Shown here one piece after another: positions 54,410-64,000 of a DNA stretch of 64,000 bases; positions within the stretch are counted from its first letter, which is position 1; every line of letters begins with the position of its first letter. The stretch is from Phascolomyces articulosus (Eukaryota; Mucoromycota; Mucoromycetes; Mucorales; Lichtheimiaceae), in the NCBI GenBank assembly GCA_025677815.1, contig JAIXMP010000005.1:248001-312000 (forward strand), given 5' to 3'. Position numbers and translations under genes: made by a program. Under the pieces are notes generated by a model that saw nothing but the letters and a program-made list of their open reading frames with translations, ran no database searches and had not been told where the DNA came from.

Positions 54410-57400
54410 ATGTCTTCTATTCATATGACGATGAATGAGAATACAAAACAGTTATTACATTCTTCATCACCGGATTTACCGACGCGTTCATTTAATGACA
54501 CCCCTTCTATCGATTTTATGCATCACGTTGGTCACGATGAAGCATTGTTTATTCCTGAAGCAGACCCTTTTAATATGAATACTACAACAGCAACGGCAGT
54601 AACAACATTGATGGATAAATCACCTGCTTTATCTATTCCTTCACCCATCACTAGTCCTTGTGATAGTAATAATACAACCCCTTTGACATCTTCACCAAAA
54701 TCAGCTTCCATGTCATCTCCAACTACATTACCTTTTGGACAACATTATCATAGTCATTCAAGGGTAAATTTCAGTTTGCTATTTTAGATATGTTATAAGT
54801 GTATAGTAGTAATGTGTGTGAAAGTGTGAGGTTGTAAAGACAACCTCTTTTTTTTCTCATTCACACACATTTTTGTTACTCGGTGACCTTCACCTAGTAT
54901 TTTTTTTCTATAAATTCGTGGCGCATTTCACTTACTCATTATATGATGGATTGATTTTTTTTTTGTAGAACAATAATTCTTCAATATCGTGTCACCACCA
55001 CCCCAATGTTTTATTAGATGATGAAGCATATTTTCAATTATCTGAATATCTTTCTCATAGCTCCGATAGCCTTCAAGGTGATCTTGCAACAAATCATCGT
55101 CGGTAAGAATCTTTTTTTTTTTGATAATAAGCATAATAATCATAATCTCATTCACCATCTTTTATTAGATTATTACTTGACAGTCATGAAGTAATAAAAG
55201 AAGAATTATCTCCATCATCATCATCTTCTTTGAATATGGATGGGTAAAATTTTTTTTTTTTTTTGAGGAATTGAAACAAGAGTTTAAAAAAATTTAGTAT
55301 TAACTTTGATTTCCCGCCATTTTTTACTACTTTTTTTCTTCCCCCCCAAAAATATTATAAATCATTTTCCACTTTATCATCATTTGTTATCCATTCTAAT
55401 AGACTTCAGATTCGAGTGATCGGCGCTCCTGATAAATCTCGTGTAGAAACACAAACTCGACTATGTATTCAATTATTAACAAGTAATGGTACTAAAGTGA
55501 CCTCTTGGCCTAGTTTAAAATTACCTGAACATTTATTAGCAAGATCAAGGTTAAAAAAGAGTCTTCAACAACAAAGAGCTGCAGCAGCAGCAGCAGCAAC
55601 ATCATCTACTTTAATAAGTGATACAACACAGCAACAACATATGGTTTTATCGGATGAATCATCATCATTATCAAAAGCGATTTATCTTGATGCTAAAGTG
55701 GTCTGTGCTAGTCAACCGGACCAACCCGTTAAAGTTTGTTCTGGTTGTATACAACGTGAGGTAATAGCCACAAAAAAAAACGTGTGGGGGGAGGGGGCAG
55801 CGAGAGAAAGAGAGGAAAGGGTCGGAAACAGATTAAAGGGCTAAAGGATTGATAATGAATATCACCCATATTAGCATATTAAATTCTAAAATTCTTGTTC
55901 TGTCGAAATGGTTGGGGGGAGGGGGAAAAAGGGCCACTCAAAAGTATCGTTGAAGCTTACATAACTTTTTCTTTTTATTTTTATTTTTGACAGCGTAAAA
56001 GAGCGGAACGTTCCAAAAATGGAGCAAACCAACATAAAAACAACAACAGCAACACTGTGGGTCCAAGATCTATTATTGATGATATACCAGAACAAGATAG
56101 AATCTTGCTTTTCAATTGCGGTCCAATGGTTAATTTTAGTTCAGGCGATGCTATTCTTCCAACTCGAATTACTTGTTATTGTCGTCATCATAACGAAAAA
56201 GTAGGCTTTTGGTAAGTTTATTAAAACACATGTTTTTTATTATTAAGCTACAGCAATAACCCAGCTATTTTTGGCAGTATTGTCTGGAGAGAGGGCCGTG
56301 TGGTTGTGTTCCATAGACGAAAATCAATTTTTATTGACAAAGCAACACATGATTTATTTAGTGTCCAATTTACGATGAAGACGGATAAAGGTGACATTAT
56401 TGCTATGGGGATGTCCCCACCCATTTTGATCACAGATGACCATAAAAGCACTCGTCAAAAAGGTCGTAAACGCGATAGAACTGATTTTGAACCAAAGTCT
56501 TCTTCTACAACTACTTCTACTTCAAACTCTCATCAAAATAACAATCATCCGAAGATCCGCAAATTACCTTCCAGAACATCATCTACAACACCCGTGACGC
56601 CGGCTGCATCCCGAAGAGGCTCCATATCAATCAATAATATGGAGAATATACCAACTTTGGAAACAACCGATCCGAATGATTTGTCTATTTTGGACACTCA
56701 AAATAGCACACCTATCACAGCTTCAGCTATGGCTGCTTCTTCTTTTCATACATCCTTACCCACACCCAGTGAAGAACAAAATAATCCATGTGGCAATCCT
56801 TTGGCTTCCTTTTTTCCTTTACCACCTTTATCTTCGTCCAACAGTAGTCCTACATTAAATCCAACACTTGAACATCGACCTGCAGTTGTGATACCTTCCA
56901 CATCCACATCTTCGTCATCATCCTCAACAGTGGATCTTCATCATCAACATCACTATATATCACCCGAACATTTAACATCATCATCATCATCTCCTTCTCC
57001 TTCAACAACACCCACTCATTTGAATCGTAATACAAGTACGACTCCTCGGACACCACAATTGGAAAGACTTGTACCTGCGCAAGGGCCTACTTATGGTGGA
57101 TGTGAAGTGACTATTCTGGGATCCAATTTTTATCGGGGTCTCACGTGCCTCTTTGGTGAACATCAAGCAACTACGGTCTTTTGGAATCCGAACACATTGG
57201 TCTGTGTACTTCCACCTGCATCACATCCCGGTCCGGTGGTTGTTTCATTTAAACAACATTCTCTTGTATTAGAGGGTCAAGATGTTCCTTTATTTACTTA
57301 TTATGATGCCAATGATCAAGCGTTATTGGAATTGGCTTTGCAAGTGGTTGGCTTGAAAATGACGGGAAAATTACAAGATGCAAAACATATCGCTATGCGG

Positions 57401-58222
57401 ATCGTTCAAGGCGGAGATAATAATCCATTCTTGTCCCAACAACAACAAAGTAATAATAATAATTATCATCGTGCCACTTTGGATGCTTCCAATTCTGGTT
57501 ATTTTAATATTCCTTCTAGTACTACTACTCCCAATGGTGATGGTAGTAACACATGGATTTCGTCGCCCGTTTCGCCTCTAACTTTGGATGACAATCAAGA
57601 TGAGGGTCCACTCTCCTTTGAAGAGAGAGTGATTCAGATCATTGATCAACATCAAGGTCTTACCCATGAATTATTACATGTCCGTACACCTGTTACTGGT
57701 CATACTTTGTTGCACTTAGCTGCTTGGACTGGTTATACTAAATTGGCTATGAAGTTAATCAACATGTGTCCCGAGATGCTTGATGCATGCGACCGAAATG
57801 GTTTGACTCCTTTATCATTGGCAAGAATCAAGGGACATCATACTTCCATTGTATTGGATGTTATGGTCCAGACCGGCAATCATCCTACAAACAAGCAATC
57901 GGCGATGACCATACCACAACATCATTCAGTAAATACTATTTCATCAACCACTGCGCAGCTACCCATGTCTTCAATTATGTTGCAGGACCCTTTTCGATAT
58001 CATTATCCTTTGATGACAACGCAATTTTCATCACCGACAACATCGGGATGCTTTCCATCATCAGCAGAAGATATTCCAACTACTACATACCATATTAAGC
58101 CAACACTTACTACCACAACAACAAGAAATATCAATAACAAACCTTCTTCTGTCTCCGATATGCTTCCATATTCCTCCATTTGTTCTTCTATTACTCCTTT
58201 ACTTTTTGGTATGAGAGTTTAA
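54410..58222 (+). CDS. Mga2/Spt23-like IPT-ankyrin transcription regulator
   Basis: Relative of yeast Mga2/Spt23, which activate the fatty-acid desaturase gene. Six exons keep frame: 54410-54763, 54969-55099, 55169-55243, 55403-55760, 55994-56211 and 56278-58222, giving 1026 aa. Ser/Thr/His-rich N-terminus, then the Mga2-type conserved domain (LQIRVIGAPDKSRVETQTR, VCSGCIQRERKRAERSK, LFNCGPMVNFSSGDAILP, ITCYCRHHNEKVGF). A long Ser/Thr/Pro linker follows, then an IPT/TIG domain (LVPAQGPTYGGCEVTILGS to VVVSFKQHS) and two ankyrin repeats (TGHTLLHLAAWTGYTKLA; DRNGLTPLSLARIKGHH). The C-terminus lacks the transmembrane helix that tethers Mga2/Spt23 to the ER. An alternative end uses a 64-nt intron (58209-58272) and a last exon 58273-58418 ending PRNKIMY; it also has no membrane helix. 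Confidence 0.9.
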
Positions 58223-59134
58223 TACGGAAACTCTACCTAATTTGCTTATTACTTTTTTGTATATTATTATAGCAATTCCTTCTCCTCCATCATCTTCTAA
58301 CTCTCTCAAGTATCACCTCCCCTCCCCCGATGCAGTTATTCAACAACAGACTCTCTTCTTCATAATTCCCCCCAAGCAAAAATCATCCTCTTCTCCCAGG
58401 AACAAAATCATGTACTGAATCACCAATATGTATAAATATATTGATGAGGATACCCAAGGCACAACAACAGCAACAGCAACAGCAACAATTCACACATTTG
58501 TCATTTTTGAAAACTATCTCTATTATTATTTACTATTCACACAAAATCTTTTTTTTTGTATTTCCATTACATTTTTGTACATATTGCACTTTATCACCTT
58601 TTTATCACTCGAATATCATCCCTACCTGTCATCATTATTATTGTTATTATTACTATCAGCATCATCATCAATTTTGTTCCCATGTCTTTAAAAAAAAAAG
58701 CTTCCACAAACAGTGCTCAATTTGTTTTTTTTTTTTGTTCATTCCCTTTTACCGTTCTTTTTTTTTCATGGTTCATTATTTAGTCTATTATTTGAACAAA
58801 CTATTACTTTAAGTTTTTTTTTTCTTATACCTTCTTCTTTCTACTTATAAACTTGTCTCTCCCCCAAATTTATGCGCTGTATTTCACGCACTTTATATAC
58901 CATTTCACTCAATTGATTTATTATTTTTCTCATTTCTCATTCCCCCCCAAAAAAATAAATAAATAAATAAATACAATATATTTATATATAGTTACAATTT
59001 ATTTTAAATGGTGCGTTGCGATGCGATCTATTTTATATATAAATAATTCAAATTCATTCAAAAAAAATCTTTCTCCTTCTTTTTTTTTAATTTTTATACC
59101 AAATTTAAACAATAAACATCAATTACTATATAAA
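58223..59134. other. Spacer between two regulator genes
   Basis: About 910 bases, strongly T/C-rich on the plus strand at 58490-58960. It may contain the alternative last exon of the IPT/ankyrin gene (58273-58418), a short CAA/CAG repeat at about 58460-58486, an AAAT repeat at about 58955-58974, and the leader of the C2H2 gene. Confidence 0.45.
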
Positions 59135-59764
59135 ATGATGGTTGAACCAACAACAGCAACAACATCCATGGATCATCATAAGAAACAACAACAACAACAA
59201 CAGCAACTTTCAAGCGATCATTATTGTTCCCAATGTAATAAAAGTTTTACAAGAATACGAGATCGAATACGTCATGAAAATTCAGTTCATATACGGAAAG
59301 AACGATTTCAATGTAGTCATTGTGAAAAGACATTTACACGAAGAGATTCCAAAGTACGGCATGCATACCAATGTTTGAAATCAATGGTCATGACACCAGA
59401 AACTACTGTTACTACTGCTACTATTATGTCCATACATAATTATAATGCCATGGATACAATGATTATTGAACAACCACAACCACAACATAAAGTATTACCC
59501 ACATTACCACCAATTACTTTAGAAAATCAACAAGAATCTCTTACATTACCGCCTATTCTCAATAAAGAACGTTTTTGTACTGATCCAGACGATATGAACC
59601 TTACAACCACCATTATGGGTAGTAGCTGTAGTAGTAGTAGTAGTAGTAGTAGTAATAACAATAAAAACAATCATTATTGTTCTGCTAGTAGTAGTAATAT
59701 GAATAATAATAAAACAAATATTGCTGCAACTTCTTCGGCAATATATTCCAATTTAGATTCATAA
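59135..59764 (+). CDS. Two-finger C2H2 zinc-finger protein
   Basis: Putative transcription factor, 209 aa, single exon. A poly-Gln stretch (about 18-25) precedes two adjacent fingers. Finger 1 is YCSQCNKSFTRIRDRIRH with a second His five residues on (C-x2-C-x12-H-x5-H). Finger 2 is FQCSHCEKTFTRRDSKVRH with a terminal Cys in HAYQC (C-x2-C-x12-H-x3-C). The rest is low complexity: Thr-rich, Pro/Leu (LPTLPPITL, LTLPPILNK) and a poly-Ser run encoded by an AGT/TAG repeat at about 59620-59652. Start: ATG 59135 is chosen; the frame is open upstream to an ATG at 59021, but that stretch is AT-rich and unlike protein. Target genes unknown. Confidence 0.8.
   Translation: MMVEPTTATTSMDHHKKQQQQQQQLSSDHYCSQCNKSFTRIRDRIRHENSVHIRKERFQCSHCEKTFTRRDSKVRHAYQCLKSMVMTPETTVTTATIMSIHNYNAMDTMIIEQPQPQHKVLPTLPPITLENQQESLTLPPILNKERFCTDPDDMNLTTTIMGSSCSSSSSSSSNNNKNNHYCSASSSNMNNNKTNIAATSSAIYSNLDS
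59620..59652. repeat. (AGT)n microsatellite coding for poly-Ser
   Basis: About ten in-frame AGT triplets in the C2H2 gene. The same trinucleotide forms the microsatellite at 396-418. Confidence 0.9.
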
Positions 59765-62257
59765 AATAAACCTATTGTGTGCTTCTTATTACAAAAAACC
59801 AGCCTCATGTTTATTATTCTTGACAACACTAAATATATGATAATGTTTTTATATTGATGATATTTTGGTGATAGGGCTTAGTCTTTTTTTTTTCCCGCCA
59901 AAATGTTCCATTTGACATATTATTTTTTATTGTAATCGATTATAATAACGATGACATACTATTTCTCTGTTTCTCTTTGTCATTTCTTTCATCAAGTGAT
60001 ATATACTTTTGTACTCTTTTTTTTTTTTTTTAAAAAAAAAACACGTGGCGGTAATTTTATGAGAGAGATGTAAAACACCCTTGATTAATTCGAAAAGGAG
60101 AATGAAGAAAAGTAAGTCAAGCGGCGCAAGCCGAAGTAAAAAAGATTTTTTTATATTATAATATGGTTTGCATAATCAAAATTTTCTATTCCAACCCTGC
60201 ATCTCCTTAATTTTGTGGCGCGGATTTTATATATCCATCATCTTCCACTCTCTATTATCAAGTATAGTTAATAGAGAATTGAATGAACTATATATATATT
60301 GGAATAAAGGATGATAATGACTAAAAAACTAAATTTATCCTTTTGAAGAAAAATAGTAATTTAAACAAGTAAGTACGTCCCCTTGACTTTCAACCCCCCA
60401 TGATTCTTTTCCTTCTAAATAATTACATTTTGGCTGCGCAAAATAACGGGTATAAACGGCTTGCTTATTTTCAAGTTCAAAAAAAAAGTTAATCCTTATT
60501 ACTCTTTTCTCTAACCAATAAAATAATGTTGTTTTTGAATTTCTAAGCGTGCCAACAAAGTTACGTAGCACATTTAGTTTTCCATATGGACTTCTTGGCA
60601 TATATATATGATATAAAAGCTACAATAAATAACGTGGCGGAGCTCTTTTTTTTATATATTACATAAAGAAGAAGGGCAATCTTAAATATATAAATATCAA
60701 GCCACGGTTTTCCTTGTACGACATGTTTATTTAAATCAGGGTCAATTATAACAAGTACCACTGAAAATCCTATCACTTTATTTTTATATTGCTCCTCGTT
60801 GGTAATAATAAATTAATACACTAAAATTATCATCCAATGCATCTTCTCCTTGGTAGTAATTTTCATAACAACAACAACAACAATATTAATATATTTAGCT
60901 TGATACGCATTCTCTATTATTATCAGATACTGTTATGATAGTACGGTTATTATATTTATAAAATAACAAAAGCGATCGTTGACGCCGAATTGTTAGTAAA
61001 AACAAAACAGTCCAAAGATGTCGTTATTATTGGATGCTGCTTTCTCCTTAAAAAAGGTCATCTTACCCCTTATTATTATTATTATTTTTTGGTGCATATA
61101 ATAAAATCTAGGCTAATAAACTTTTTTTTATAGAAATAACCTATTTGATATTATTGAATAGTGTAAATAGAATGATTGTTTGTTTCCATTGTTAGAAATA
61201 ATATATACACTTTTTGATCGATCTCAAAAATAACAAGAAGCTATTGTTTTCAAAGGTTTTCTCTGCGACAACTAATAGTTTCACTAAAATATGTATATAA
61301 ATAATACCACTATATGTACCTTGTACATATATATAAAAATGATATGCATGATAATGCAATCTCTCTTATTTTTATTTGTATAAATTTGGAATGCAGCCTT
61401 TTCTTTTTCTTTTTTTTTTCTGCCATAAAAAATGGATGTAATCAAATAGAAAGTGAATCGAATATTATTGTTAACTGTAAGTAGAAAACCAAAATATTGG
61501 ATTAAATATCCATCAGATATATTTGATTACTAGAAGTGATACGTAACAATAATGTTATTGATTCCAAATAATAAAAGAACCCATTCTATAAGAGTAATCT
61601 AAATCAAGTCAGTTACTATAGCATGAATGTTGCATATTAGTTTTTTTTTCTTAGCCTTCTACGTTATAAAATGACACTTTCAATTGGGATAGTCACTTTG
61701 AAGAAAAAATAGATGCAAGTAAAAATGCACTTATTTGTTTATACGTACGTTTTTATAAGCAACAACATCCTAATTTCCATGGATGTACTGATGGATCAAC
61801 AAAAGAAAAAATGATCATCCAATATATATAATAGAATGTAATTTAAGTAAGAGGGAATGCAACTAATATAACTCACAGTCTACTTGTGTAGACACCAATT
61901 GAATCCCACCGTAGGAAATAATAATAAAAGAAAGTGGTTAATGTATTTCAATAATACATATTTCTATGTGTAATTTAGAGAAAACTACGCAATATGATAT
62001 TATATCTGCACGGATCCAATAAGAAGAGATGGTGATAGACAAAGTATACGTGATGATGCATATTTGTTGACAATATTGCTTAGAGATGACATAAAGAATA
62101 ACGATTCAACAGCGTTTAAAATGTTAAAGAATATATAAATAACATTCAATTATTATTAGCTTCTTTTTTTTGTTCTTTCTTCTTCAACACAAAACAACAA
62201 CAAACAACAAAGAACATCTATCAGTTTCTTTTTTTATACTTATTTGCTAGACAAAAA
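59765..62257. other. Intergenic, no gene seen
   Basis: About 2.5 kb AT-rich. It contains a T13/A10 tract at about 60018-60041. Two overlapping short minus-strand frames at 60335-60776 look random. The last ~100 bases before ATG 62258 are T/C- then A/C-rich, as in a leader (caacaacaaacaac). Confidence 0.5.
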
Positions 62258-62560
62258 ATGATGCCCAACTCTCTTCTTGTTATTGCTCTTTTCTTTTCAT
62301 TGTTTATTACTTTATTTATTGATGCCATTCCATTGGTGACACGACGTGATCAAAATGCAGTTGGTGATGAATTACGCTGTCCGATGCATGGAGAAGATGA
62401 TTCTGTTTTAGAAAAGACAACAAAGGAATGTTGTGATCCAAAATCTTTGCCAGGTGTGACCTATGATGAAGAAGAAGATCTTTGTCGACCTTCAAAAAAA
62501 TACGAGAAATATTTGGGACTCTATCAATGGCACTTTTCTACTTGCTGTGTCAATAAATAA
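62258..62560 (+). CDS. Small secreted cysteine-rich protein
   Basis: Unrecognised; single exon, 100 aa. A strong signal peptide (MMPNSLLVIALFFSLFI, cleavage probably near residues 23-30, before or at TRR) is followed by a short mature domain with six cysteines in the order C, CC, C, CC (LRCPMHG, ECCDPKSL, EDLCRPS, FSTCCVNK), enough for three disulfides. The VTRRDQN stretch could be a dibasic processing site. Length, signal peptide and cysteine count fit small secreted proteins of fungi. No similarity to a named family is evident to me, and a role (signalling, antimicrobial, wall) cannot be chosen from sequence alone. A T-rich and CAACAA-rich leader precedes the ATG. Confidence 0.8.
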   Translation: MMPNSLLVIALFFSLFITLFIDAIPLVTRRDQNAVGDELRCPMHGEDDSVLEKTTKECCDPKSLPGVTYDEEEDLCRPSKKYEKYLGLYQWHFSTCCVNK

Positions 62561-63839
62561 ACAAGGCACTATTATTTCAAATGATCTTGAACAAAAAAAA
62601 AAAAAACCATAGTAAATAATCATCATCTTACTTCCCCCCCCCATTTCTTTTGCCTGTTGTATCACTTGTTTCTTTTTACTATTAATTAATTTCATATATA
62701 ATAAATGTTGTAATAAGTCAAATAAAACGTACGTTTCTGTCATATATATAAAGTGTTGTATTTTTAAGTGTATGTTTTTGATGATAGCTAAATAGCACGA
62801 GAAGGGAGCAACATTTTTTTTTGCCTTTCAAGCATAGTAACAAGAGCGATATTTATGGTCCACGCGATAGATATAAACACGTGAAATGTCATATCACTTC
62901 TTCTGGCATCAAGCTCAACAGCAACAACTTTTCCTTTTCAATAATAGTAATATCATACCATTTTCAATCCCTACAAACCATCATGAAGCGTGATCACAAT
63001 GATAACCTTGAAAAAAGTTAAAGTAAACGAAAAATGTAATATGTATATTACCATCCAATAATGATCAAATTTGAATCGACACTTGACAGTGAACTAGCTG
63101 GAAAGTGTTTCTATATAATAGTGATGAACATAATACATACATGAGTGATGATGCCCATTTTTATAAATAAAATCAACATCATGAAGGGATAGAATAAAAT
63201 CTCCTAACAACATATCATCAGAATATATATAGCAATTCTTCATCATCCTCGACTAAAAATAATAGTAGCATAATACGAAATACGTCTCATTTTACATCAT
63301 TTTTTTCCTAGGTGAGTATCTATTTACTACTTAATTAAAAAACAAGGATGATTATTGTTATTTTTTTTTATTAATGATAAAGATAATACCCTTAAGAATG
63401 CATATAAATTTGGCGAATTTCGCCAAAGGTTTGAACTTTATCACAGTAGCAGAACTGCAGATTCTTCACTTTATAGCAGAAGTTGCAGCTGCTAATCGTT
63501 CTCGGTAAGCTCCCATTCAAGCAGCTATGGGTATCTACATAAGAAAAAAAAAGTCCCATCCATGAATTACACAAAAACTATGCGTAAAAGTACTCCCTCG
63601 CTATTGCTGATAGATAAATAAGGAATACCATGAAATATCAATAATCTATACTACTATGTATATAAAATCAAAATATGCTTCAGTTAACTAAAATGTACGA
63701 TATATAATGAGACGCAAAATATTGATCTGTGGATTTGAATACATTACCTAGTCAGCTTCTGGTTAAAATAATAATTAACTCGGATATCTATTAGATAAGT
63801 AATTTTATATTTTTTTTTTATTATAATCAAGGATTTCAA
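62561..63839. other. Intergenic with one perfect palindrome
   Basis: About 1.28 kb of AT-rich DNA. The only structured element seen is the 19-bp palindrome at 63409-63427. No gene supported. Confidence 0.5.
63409..63427. promoter_or_regulatory. 19-bp palindrome TTTGGCGAA-T-TTCGCCAAA
   Basis: Two perfect 9-bp inverted arms separated by one base. Each half contains TTGGCGAA/TTCGCCAA, close to E2F/MBF-type sites (TTTSGCGC, ACGCG) but not identical. It could be a dimer-binding site. The function is inference. Confidence 0.35.
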
Positions 63840-64000
63840 TTATGTAATTGTTGGATGTGGGGATCGGTCTTCCTTTTGTAACTTTTGGTGCTTGTTGCTG
63901 GACAGTTTGGTTTTTTTTTCACGTTTAAAACATGGTTGTAAATGAGTTTTTTGGATACAATTGGATGGTGGTTCTTCTTGAAAAAATAAACATGGACGTA
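63840..64000 (-). CDS. Possible 3' end of a gene continuing off the right edge
   Basis: The last ~160 bases are less AT-rich than their surroundings and open in two minus-strand frames to the window edge. One frame ends at TAA 63842-63840 with KLSSNKHQKLQKEDRSPHP upstream; the other ends at 63836. Basic, Lys/Gln/Pro-rich character is compatible with the tail of a fungal protein, but no domain is visible. Weak call. Confidence 0.2.
   Translation of the reverse strand, partial: RPCLFFQEEPPSNCIQKTHLQPCFKREKKTKLSSNKHQKLQKEDRSPHPTIT

Noticed and set aside
60335..60776. Two overlapping minus-strand frames of 71 and 88 codons
   Set aside because: They read partly protein-like but have no splice logic joining them, no domain, and lie in AT-rich DNA. 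A relic is possible but unsupported.

Overview
The window is from a fungal nuclear genome. AT-rich spacers, many short spliceosomal introns (mostly 60-115 nt, GTAAGT/GTAAAT-type donors, TTNNAG acceptors), 5' UTRs rich in C/T and A, and frequent short tandem repeats all fit an early-diverging fungus. Protein style (Gln/Ser/Asn/His-rich linkers in regulators, an APS kinase, Nte1-, Rab7- and Mga2/Spt23-type proteins, and two decayed genes of types I associate with Mucorales) points to Mucoromycota, probably Mucorales and possibly an Absidia-like species. The phylum call is fairly firm. The genus is inference only. I saw no tRNA, rRNA, CRISPR, plasmid or viral sequence.

Layout. 1-23.1 kb is gene-dense: a partial membrane protein (-), Nte1 phospholipase (-), mitochondrial aspartyl-tRNA synthetase (-), a four-TM protein (+), APS kinase (+), a small membrane protein (-), a mitochondrial HAD-family hydrolase (-), a foldback/MITE-like element, vacuolar-type alkaline phosphatase (+) and Rab7/Ypt7 (-). 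23.1-29.5 kb is sparse: one orphan membrane protein (+) and a decayed gene (-). 29.5-45.6 kb is dense again: Tctex-type dynein light chain (+), a 23-exon M16 metalloprotease (-), a Kre9/Knh1-domain secreted protein (-), an acidic GPI-type surface protein (+), ethanolamine-phosphate cytidylyltransferase (-) and a MYST acetyltransferase (-). 45.6-54.4 kb is largely empty apart from a decayed F-box/LRR-like gene. 54.4-64 kb holds an IPT/ankyrin Mga2/Spt23-like regulator (+), a small C2H2 factor (+), a small secreted cysteine-rich protein (+) and a possible gene edge.

There is no operon-like organisation. Several genes share a lipid/membrane theme: Nte1 deacylates phosphatidylcholine, Ect1 makes CDP-ethanolamine for phosphatidylethanolamine, and Mga2/Spt23 relatives control fatty-acid desaturation. 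They are not adjacent, so this may be chance. Ypt7 and Pho8-type phosphatase are convergent neighbours that both act at the vacuole. Gene models were assembled by hand from splice signals and reading-frame continuity. Every multi-exon model listed keeps frame across all junctions.

The most unusual signals are in the M16 protease gene (a predicted 2-nt microexon, a GC-AG intron and a frame-deciding tandem acceptor), the ~500-bp foldback element at 16.2-16.7 kb, and a cluster of RFX/X-box-like motifs upstream of the IPT/ankyrin gene.
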